Source: Candidatus Nanopelagicales bacterium
GTDB lineage: Bacteria > Actinomycetota > Actinomycetes > S36-B12 > UBA5976
Reading direction: 5' to 3'
DNA: 28,565 bases
Assembly: GCA_021742025.1 (NCBI GenBank)
Contig: JAIOWT010000005.1
Location: 1-28,565 of the forward strand
The position numbers and the translations under genes were made by a program. Below the pieces are notes generated by a model. The model searched no databases. It saw only the letters and a list, made by a program, of their open reading frames with translations, and was not told where the DNA came from. Shown one piece after another: positions 22,951-28,565 of this stretch (within the stretch, counting starts at the first letter, position 1; every line of letters begins with the position of its first letter).

Positions 22951-22956
22951 AGCGTA
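22951..22956 (-). promoter_or_regulatory. -10 element for the mutase-deoC operon
   Basis: On the minus strand TACGCT is followed by six bases and GTG 22944. It lies within the overlap zone with the upstream peroxidase gene, so both readthrough and own initiation are possible. Confidence 0.4.
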
Positions 22957-22964
22957 TGGCCGCA

Positions 22965-23459
22965 TTAATTACTTGGTAACAATGCCTCAATGTCGGAACG
23001 AATATCCTCTGGGGCAGTGTTTGGTGCGTACCGCTTGATTGAGTCGCCATCAGGTGCGATTAAAAACTTTGTAAAGTTCCACTTAACAGACCCTCCAAGA
23101 AGGCCCTTTGATTTACTCTTTAGAAATTGAAAAACCGGGTGTGCATCTTTGCCATTGACATTCACTTTTTGGGAAAGTGGAAAATCTACGCCGTAATTAA
23201 CTTTGCAGAACTCATCAATCTGCGCATCATCACCTGGTTCTTGATGTGCAAACTGGTCACATGGGAAACCTAAAACTATGAGACCTTGCTCTCGGAATTC
23301 TTCATGAAGTTTCTGCAGTCCTTCGTACTGTGGTGTGAATCCACATTTACTTGCAGTATTGACAACCAGGATTGGCTTTCCGGAATAGTCAGAAAGTGAA
23401 ACTGATTCACCACGGTTGTTTGTAAACGACAAGTCATAAAAGTTGGATGCAGTAGCCAT
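22965..23459 (-). CDS. Glutathione peroxidase family (probably thioredoxin-dependent) peroxidase
   Basis: A 164-residue thiol peroxidase. Catalytic Cys39 is in NTASKCGFTPQY, Gln69 in GFPCDQF, and Trp127-Asn128 in VKWNFTKFLI, forming the family tetrad. Cys85 in EFCKVNYGV is at the place of a resolving cysteine. Bacterial enzymes of this type generally use thioredoxin rather than glutathione, which actinobacteria usually lack (established knowledge). The open frame extends to 23534, but ATG 23459 gives the standard length and start, with AATTAT six bases upstream. Confidence 0.94.
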   Translation of the reverse strand: MATASNFYDLSFTNNRGESVSLSDYSGKPILVVNTASKCGFTPQYEGLQKLHEEFREQGLIVLGFPCDQFAHQEPGDDAQIDEFCKVNYGVDFPLSQKVNVNGKDAHPVFQFLKSKSKGLLGGSVKWNFTKFLIAPDGDSIKRYAPNTAPEDIRSDIEALLPSN

Positions 23460-23537
23460 ATCTCCATAATTCCTTGCTTCTACAGTTCTAGCAAGTGTTA
23501 ATTGCGGGTTTAAACATGGGTGAATAGTTATCACCGA

Positions 23538-23543
23538 TACGGT
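23538..23543 (+). promoter_or_regulatory. -10 element of the 78-residue membrane protein gene
   Basis: TACGGT is followed by six bases and GTG 23550, so a leaderless GTG start is predicted. Confidence 0.5.
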
Positions 23544-23549
23544 TAGAAG

Positions 23550-23786
23550 GTGGAAACAATCATTTTAAATATGCGCTGGGCCGGTTACCTACTATTCGCA
23601 ATTGGATTGATCAATTGGCGATATCAGAACTCATTTGAAAAAGGTGCGCCACTTTGGATGTTTGGTCTCGCGCTAACCATTGCAACCTACATTCCGGCCG
23701 TCGCTAAAGTTCTGGCAACGAAAGCTGGGATAGCGATAGTTGCCGTAATAGTAGGTCTGTTACTCGTTTTGGCCTTTGCTGCATAA
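23550..23786 (+). CDS. Small membrane protein of unknown function
   Basis: A 78-residue protein with three hydrophobic segments (about 10-22, 34-50, 58-77). A short NWRYQNSFEKGAP loop separates the first two. GTG 23550 is supported by the hexamer six bases before it. ATG 23571 is the alternative and would begin right at the first helix. It is divergent from the peroxidase gene, 90 nt away. No family is recognised. Confidence 0.7.
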   Translation: METIILNMRWAGYLLFAIGLINWRYQNSFEKGAPLWMFGLALTIATYIPAVAKVLATKAGIAIVAVIVGLLLVLAFAA

Positions 23787-23841
23787 AAAGCCGTACTTTT
23801 TCACTAACTAGCAAGAAAATCATAGATATCCCCCTGTCAAG

Positions 23842-23847
23842 TAGAAT
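23842..23847 (+). promoter_or_regulatory. -10 element of the fhaA-pbpA cluster
   Basis: TAGAAT is a near-consensus -10, about 55 nt before the fhaA ATG, leaving space for a leader with AAGGAG. No convincing -35 was found. Confidence 0.4.
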
Positions 23848-23902
23848 TGAAGCCTGCGAGTAACTGTGTATTTTGCAGTTTGCTACTAGCCAAGGAGTTC
23901 AG

Positions 23903-24625
23903 ATGGGTCTACTCGACAACTTGGAACAGCGCCTTGACCAAATTGTAAATGGCTCGTTTTCCAAAGCTTTCAAATCCGAAGTACAACCTGTTGAGCTTGG
24001 GGCAGCCTTGCAGCAGGAAATCGACAATCGGGCAGACCCTATTAATGGACAGACTGTCGTCCCCAACATTTTCATTATCGAACTTGGCTCCGTTGATCAT
24101 GAGAGATTATCGACCTATTTCGACACATTAAGTATTGAGCTTGGCGCCTTGGCTGATTCGTATACGCGGGAACAGCGATACACCTGCGTGGATTTAGCTC
24201 ACATTTCTTTCGATCTTGATCAGTCCCTGGAAACCGGGGTATTTCGGATTCGCAGTACGGCAGCGAAACGTCCAGAAGGCATAGTTGTGCCTTCATCCGT
24301 GGACCAAGACGCTACTCCGCAGATGCCAAAGTCAGCGTTTATACCGGAGGCCACTCCTTATCTAACCTCGATAACAGGTGAGGAATTCAAGATCACGCAA
24401 TCCGTTACAAACATCGGGCGCGGCGTAGAAGCTGATATTCAAATTGATGACACAAGTGTTAGTCGACTACATTGTTCAATCGTTTTAGGATCAGAAGTTT
24501 TGATTCGTGATCTTGATTCAACAAATGGAACAATTGTCGACGGTGTGCGGGCCAGCGAATCATTGCTACGCGACGGATCAATTATCAAAATTGGAAATAT
24601 AACTCTCACATATATGAGTAAGTGA
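23903..24625 (+). CDS. fhaA: FhaA-like protein: N-terminal DUF3662 domain plus FHA domain
   Basis: A 240-residue cytosolic protein. The N-terminal ~110 residues (GLLDNLEQRLDQIVNGSFSK, then a VQPVELGAALQQEID-type stretch) match the FhaA N-terminal domain. A short linker leads to the C-terminal phosphothreonine-binding FHA domain with IGRG (about 173), S-RLH and DSTNGT motifs. In mycobacteria FhaA binds phosphorylated MviN and regulates peptidoglycan precursor export. The linker here is much shorter than the mycobacterial one (~527 residues in total). ATG 23903 has AAGGAG five bases before it. The longer frame from 23873 is not needed. Confidence 0.93.
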   Translation: MGLLDNLEQRLDQIVNGSFSKAFKSEVQPVELGAALQQEIDNRADPINGQTVVPNIFIIELGSVDHERLSTYFDTLSIELGALADSYTREQRYTCVDLAHISFDLDQSLETGVFRIRSTAAKRPEGIVVPSSVDQDATPQMPKSAFIPEATPYLTSITGEEFKITQSVTNIGRGVEADIQIDDTSVSRLHCSIVLGSEVLIRDLDSTNGTIVDGVRASESLLRDGSIIKIGNITLTYMSK

Positions 24626-24632
24626 ATTAGTC

Positions 24633-25103
24633 ATGTCAGAGTTATTGCTAAGTATTCTGCGAATAGGTTTCTTAATCGCGCTTTGGTGGTTTGTGCTTAC
24701 AGTTGTTTCCGTTTTGCGCAGAGATCTTCAAGCGCCTCGTGATGCAAAACCATTGACGCCTGCTCGTTCGACGAAGCGACCAAGTCCCCGAGCTACGCTT
24801 CGCGCTAGAAAAACTTCTACTCAACTTGTAATTGTTGAAGGCGCTTTGAGTGGTACTGCAGTTCCGTTGGGCACATCGCCGATCATTATTGGACGTGCAC
24901 CAGATGCCACGATCGTTCTAGATGACGACTTCGTCAGTACGCATCATGCTCGCCTGACTCCAAACGGAAATCATTGGATAGTGGAAGATCTGGGGTCAAC
25001 CAATGGAACTTGGATTGATAGAACTCGAGTTTCAACACCTACAGTTTTCCAACCTGGCACTCAATTACGAATTGGGAGAACCAGCATGGAATTGAGCTCA
25101 TGA
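24633..25103 (+). CDS. fhaB: FhaB/FipA-like membrane-anchored FHA protein
   Basis: A 156-residue protein with one N-terminal membrane helix (about 5-27, followed by basic RR), a basic disordered linker and a C-terminal FHA domain. The phosphothreonine-binding motifs are IIIGRAPDA, STHHARL and EDLGSTNGTWID. FhaB proteins link Ser/Thr kinase signalling to division or elongation complexes. It lies 7 nt after fhaA, and its stop overlaps pstP by 4 nt (ATGA). Confidence 0.93.
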   Translation: MSELLLSILRIGFLIALWWFVLTVVSVLRRDLQAPRDAKPLTPARSTKRPSPRATLRARKTSTQLVIVEGALSGTAVPLGTSPIIIGRAPDATIVLDDDFVSTHHARLTPNGNHWIVEDLGSTNGTWIDRTRVSTPTVFQPGTQLRIGRTSMELSS

Positions 25104-26299
25104 CAAGTTTGAGTCTTCGTTTTGCAGCGCGATCCGAAATCGGAAAAGTTCGTCGCAATAACGAAGATGCAGGTTACGCAGCGATAGATCTACTCGTGGT
25201 TGCAGATGGCATGGGTGGACACGAAGCCGGTGAGCTCGCAAGCGCTGCAACTATCGCCGCAGTCGTGGCAGCCGCTTCAAATTCGGTTGGCGCCGATGAG
25301 GTTCTAAATCAACTTGCTGACGCTGTAATTACATCGGGCGAGTACATCGCAGATGTGGTTGCCGGTAATCGTGATCTTGCTGGCATGGGAACGACAATGA
25401 CTGTGGTCGCATTGCGAGAAGATCGAATTGCAATGGCGCACGTTGGAGATTCTCGGGCCTATGTCTACCGTGACGGTGAGTTACAACAAATGACCAAGGA
25501 TCACACTTTTGTGCAGACACTTGTGGACTCTGGAGAAATTACCTTAGAAGAGGCTGCAGTACATCCAAGACGCAATCTAATGATGCGGGCTATCGATGGA
25601 ATTCATGCGGTTGAAGTTGATTTGTCAGTTCGGGAAACTCGGGAGGGTGATCGCTTCCTGCTGTGTAGTGACGGTCTTTGTGGAGTTATAGATTCAGTTC
25701 AGATTTCGCAATGCCTTGCCACTGAAGACTTAACACAAGCCGTGACACTCTTAATTGATGCTGCCATGACAGCTGGGGCACCGGACAACATCACAGTCGT
25801 CGTTGCAGATGTCGTCAGTGACAGCATCGAAGTTGATCCAGTGCTGATTGGGTCGGCAGCAGATTCAGCCAACCAGTCTCGGTTACCGGCGGTTGATTTT
25901 CCCGATGAGGGTGAAACAAAGAACCTAGTTATTGACAAAACCTTCTTAGAAACTGGGAGAAGCTGGCTCGCTCCCGTACTTGCAACTATCGGAGTAATTG
26001 CGCTTGGCGTTGCGACCACAATTTGGTGGTTAGCCAATCAATGGTTTGTTGGTGTTTACGTGAAAGACGATGTAGTTGCAATTTTTCAAGGAGTCCCAGC
26101 CGGTGGCATGTATCGCCTGGTTGAAATCACAGAAGTTGAAGCAAACAAATTGCCTGAATTTGAAAGAGATCAGGTTTACCAAACTTTTGAATCGGATGAT
26201 TTTGAAAACGCTCAAGCTGCAGTTGAACGACTCAAGCTAAGCGCCGACTTATGTGTTGTAACACCAACAACACCTGGGTGTCCGGAGCCAACACAGTGA
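25100..26299 (+). CDS. pstP: PP2C-family Ser/Thr protein phosphatase
   Basis: A 399-residue membrane phosphatase that reverses PknA/PknB-type phosphorylation. The cytosolic catalytic domain (1-~245) has the PP2C metal-binding motifs NNED (20-23), ADGMGGHEAGE (35-45), GMGTTMT, HVGDSRAYVYRDG, LLCSDGLCG and APDNITVV. A linker leads to a single helix at about 288-311 (APVLATIGVIALGVATTIWW) and a short external tail of ~85 residues. Mycobacterial PstP has a comparable layout. It overlaps both neighbours: ATGA with fhaB and GTGA with rodA. Confidence 0.95.
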   Translation: MTSLSLRFAARSEIGKVRRNNEDAGYAAIDLLVVADGMGGHEAGELASAATIAAVVAAASNSVGADEVLNQLADAVITSGEYIADVVAGNRDLAGMGTTMTVVALREDRIAMAHVGDSRAYVYRDGELQQMTKDHTFVQTLVDSGEITLEEAAVHPRRNLMMRAIDGIHAVEVDLSVRETREGDRFLLCSDGLCGVIDSVQISQCLATEDLTQAVTLLIDAAMTAGAPDNITVVVADVVSDSIEVDPVLIGSAADSANQSRLPAVDFPDEGETKNLVIDKTFLETGRSWLAPVLATIGVIALGVATTIWWLANQWFVGVYVKDDVVAIFQGVPAGGMYRLVEITEVEANKLPEFERDQVYQTFESDDFENAQAAVERLKLSADLCVVTPTTPGCPEPTQ

Positions 26300-27684
26300 C
26301 CGAAACGCTTACTCAATATCGGGTATCGACTCGTCGTTCTGCAGAATTAGTTTTACTCGTCGGGGCTTGGCTCATTGGTGTTTTTGCTTGGATTTTGGTG
26401 GATTCAGCTACCGGTCAAACCTCGTTTGGCGGCTGGACTTCATTACTTAGTGCAGGGTTATTACTTCTAGTTACACACGTAGTTGTGAGGTGGCAAGCAC
26501 CATACGCTGATCCGCTATTGCTGCCTAGTGTGGCCGCCTTAAACATGCTTGGCTTAGCGATGATTCACCGACTCGACATTGCAGCCGCACAACGTGCAAT
26601 AAGTAACGGCAGTCCAACACCAACTCCAGACGTTTACTTGCAACTGACCTGGATGTTAGTTGGATTAGTTGCTTTCATGTTGGTTTTGTCTTTCGTCAGC
26701 GACCATCGCAGATTACAACGATTTACATTTACTGCAGGGTTTGCTGGAATCGCCTTGCTCTTCTTTCCACTTCTGCCATTCATCGGGACTGAAATTAATG
26801 GCGCTCGCCTCTGGATTAGTTTTCTTGGGTTTACATTCCAACCAGGTGAGTTGGCGAAAGTTGCATTAACCATTTTCTTCGCTGGGTTTTTGGTTACGCG
26901 GCGACATTCCTTAGCTTTAGTTCACAACAAAATTCTTGGCATTGGTGTCCCGCGCGCTAAGGATTTTGGACCAATGTTGTTGGTTTGGTTAGCGGCACTT
27001 TTAGTTTTGATCTTGGAACGGGATCTTGGCACGTCTCTTTTGTTATTCGGTCTCTTTATTGTGATGCTTTACGTTGCAACTGGTAGACGCTCCTGGGTGT
27101 TAATAGGTGGAGCGTTACTAACAGTTGGTGGCGCTGTGGCTTACCAAGCTTTTGGACACGTTCGGATTCGCTTTGATGTCTGGCTAGACCCGTTTGCCGA
27201 TGCCAATGGATCTGGATTCCAAATCGTTCAATCACTTTATGGGTTTGCTAATGGTGGCCTATTTGGAACTGGTTGGGGTCAGGGCTATCCACAATTAGTG
27301 CCATTTGCAAAAACAGATTTCATAACTTCAGCACTCGGTGAAGAGTTGGGTCTAATGGGAATGATTGCGATCTTGCTTTTGTTTGCCATCATTATCGAAC
27401 GAGGTGCACGCGCAGCAGTAGCTACTCGTGATCCATTTGGAAACTTATTGGCAATTGGATTAACAACTGTCATTGGCCTACAAACTTTTATTGTTATCGG
27501 TGGAGTGACCAGACTCGTTCCATTAACTGGATTAACAACTCCATTTTTATCCTATGGAGGCTCTTCGCTTGTTGCGAATTACATCATCGTTGCAATCTTG
27601 ATCCGCATATCAAACGCTGCTCGGGAACCTGAAATTAGTGACGCTGAATTGATTCCACGCCAAGAAGGCGATCTCAATGATTAG
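26296..27684 (+). CDS. rodA: SEDS peptidoglycan glycosyltransferase, RodA/FtsW family
   Basis: A 462-residue membrane protein with about ten to twelve hydrophobic helices that polymerises lipid II with its partner class B penicillin-binding protein. Family marks are GARLWISFLGFTFQPGELAK in the middle, LERDLGTSLLLF, the external loop before GFANGGLFGTGWGQG, and the C-terminal TGLTTPFLSYGGSS. GTG 26296 overlaps the pstP stop as GTGA and gives a sensible N-terminus; the longer frame from 26251 lies inside pstP. It overlaps pbpA by 8 nt. Position in this cluster favours RodA over FtsW. Confidence 0.95.
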   Translation: MTETLTQYRVSTRRSAELVLLVGAWLIGVFAWILVDSATGQTSFGGWTSLLSAGLLLLVTHVVVRWQAPYADPLLLPSVAALNMLGLAMIHRLDIAAAQRAISNGSPTPTPDVYLQLTWMLVGLVAFMLVLSFVSDHRRLQRFTFTAGFAGIALLFFPLLPFIGTEINGARLWISFLGFTFQPGELAKVALTIFFAGFLVTRRHSLALVHNKILGIGVPRAKDFGPMLLVWLAALLVLILERDLGTSLLLFGLFIVMLYVATGRRSWVLIGGALLTVGGAVAYQAFGHVRIRFDVWLDPFADANGSGFQIVQSLYGFANGGLFGTGWGQGYPQLVPFAKTDFITSALGEELGLMGMIAILLLFAIIIERGARAAVATRDPFGNLLAIGLTTVIGLQTFIVIGGVTRLVPLTGLTTPFLSYGGSSLVANYIIVAILIRISNAAREPEISDAELIPRQEGDLND

Positions 27685-28565
27685 ACAGATCAATAGAGTC
27701 ACTGCAGCAATCGTTGTGCTGTTGCTTGCCTTAATAATCAATCTTTCATACATCCAAGTGTTTAAAGCTGGTGACTTACGAAACCAAGCTGGAAACCAGC
27801 GCGTGACGTTAACTGAATACTCACGCGAGCGTGGCCCAATTCTGCTTGGTTCGCAAGCAATCGCAGAATCTACGCCGACTTCCGATGACTTAAAGTACTT
27901 GCGTGAGTACGGAGACGGTTCAACCTACGCATCAATAACCGGTTTCTATTCTTTGGTTTACGGAGCAACTGGAATTGAAGCAGAGGCTAATGATGTCTTA
28001 GCCGGTAACGATAGTCGTTTCTTTGTTGATCGGTTACAGCAACTATTTGCAAACCGGGAACCAAAGGGCGGCGCAATTCGCATAACTATTGATCCAGAAG
28101 CACAAGTAGCTGCAATGGAAGCGTTAAATGGAAGAACCGGCGCAGTAGTTGCGATCGATCCCACTTCCGGTGCGATTCTGGCTTTAGCAAGTTCACCTTC
28201 ATTTGATCCAAACTTACTTTCCAGTCATGATGCGCAAGACATTCAAGACACTTACGAGGATTTGAATGCAGATCCGAAACAACCAATGCTTAATCGACCT
28301 CTCGCGATGACACTTCCTCCTGGTTCGACCTTTAAATTGGTTACAGCTGCAGCGGCATTAGAGTCCGGAAAATATGTGGCTGATTCGCAGTTGCCAGGGC
28401 CAACTCAGATCAACTTGCCTGGGACGGATGTTCAGCTTGGAAATTGGAATGGCAAATCATGCGGTGCTGGTGATGTAACCACGCTGCAGTCAGCACTCGA
28501 AATCTCATGTAACACTGCCTTCGCTTGGCTAGGTATGGAGCTGGGCGCGGATGCAATCGGGGAAC
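27677..28565 (+). CDS. pbpA: Class B penicillin-binding protein PbpA (3' end outside window)
   Basis: The first 296 residues are present. A short cytosolic start and one membrane helix (about 8-27) are followed by a small dimerisation region with YSRERGPIL, typical of actinobacterial PbpA. The transpeptidase domain starts near 135 and contains the active-site Ser217-T-F-Lys220 (PPGSTFKL) and the second motif Ser277-Cys-Asn279. The KTG motif must lie beyond the window. ATG 27677 overlaps the rodA stop by 8 nt. It crosslinks the glycan made by the adjacent RodA. pknA/pknB genes would be expected next. Confidence 0.94.
   Translation, partial: MIRQINRVTAAIVVLLLALIINLSYIQVFKAGDLRNQAGNQRVTLTEYSRERGPILLGSQAIAESTPTSDDLKYLREYGDGSTYASITGFYSLVYGATGIEAEANDVLAGNDSRFFVDRLQQLFANREPKGGAIRITIDPEAQVAAMEALNGRTGAVVAIDPTSGAILALASSPSFDPNLLSSHDAQDIQDTYEDLNADPKQPMLNRPLAMTLPPGSTFKLVTAAAALESGKYVADSQLPGPTQINLPGTDVQLGNWNGKSCGAGDVTTLQSALEISCNTAFAWLGMELGADAIGE

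Noticed and set aside
23785..23801. Terminator after the 78-residue membrane protein gene
   Set aside because: AAAAAG/CTTTTT arms are only A-T rich with a single G-C pair, too weak to call.
26251..26295. Longer RodA/FtsW start inside pstP
   Set aside because: The GTG 26296 start overlaps the pstP stop as GTGA and matches the tight spacing of the cluster; the extra residues look random.

Overview
The window looks like chromosomal DNA of a small-genome, moderate-GC actinobacterium. A freshwater acI type (Nanopelagicales, Planktophila-like) is my best guess. The reasons are the actinobacterial fhaA-fhaB-pstP-rodA-pbpA order at the right end, actinobacterial-style adenosine deaminase and uracil phosphoribosyltransferase, an FAD-dependent geranylgeranyl reductase, many GTG/TTG and apparently leaderless starts, and base composition in the mid-40s % GC by eye (not computed). 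The taxonomic call is inference.

Layout. (1) 1-1450: two different tRNA-Ser genes (TGA and GCT anticodons), each followed by a strong terminator, on either side of a minus-strand amidinotransferase/DDAH-family hydrolase. (2) 1450-9780: an accessory-looking block with an exported LmeA-like protein, a small membrane protein, a NarL-type sensor kinase and response regulator, a divergent gene for a ~1490-residue secreted protein (BNR propeller, Ig-like and MBG-like modules, OmpA-like C-terminus), and an abutting NTF2/SnoaL-like protein. Sequences matching the last 15 nt of tRNA-Ser(GCT) lie at 1570-1584 and 9716-9730, bracketing this block like attachment-site repeats, but no integrase is present. 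(3) 9780-11300: a small membrane protein and a geranylgeranyl reductase. (4) 11400-22950: a nucleoside uptake and salvage region. upp is divergent from a Bmp-type lipoprotein, a double ABC ATPase, two permeases, cytidine deaminase and thymidine phosphorylase. A cupin-adenosine deaminase pair and a convergent deoC-phosphosugar mutase pair follow. (5) 22965-23786: a glutathione-peroxidase-family enzyme and a small membrane protein. (6) 23900-28565: fhaA, fhaB, pstP, rodA and a truncated pbpA, the usual cell-wall and Ser/Thr phosphorylation cluster.

The nucleoside genes form a coherent pathway. A lipoprotein-dependent ABC importer takes up nucleosides. Cytidine and adenosine are deaminated, deoA releases base plus (deoxy)ribose-1-phosphate, the mutase probably makes the 5-phosphate, and deoC splits deoxyribose-5-phosphate into acetaldehyde and glyceraldehyde-3-phosphate. 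upp recovers uracil. No purine nucleoside phosphorylase is in the window. Several genes have a TANNNT-like hexamer 6-7 nt before the start codon, the signature of leaderless mRNAs, and this helped fix starts. The most unusual part is the tRNA-repeat-bracketed block with its two-component system facing the giant surface protein.
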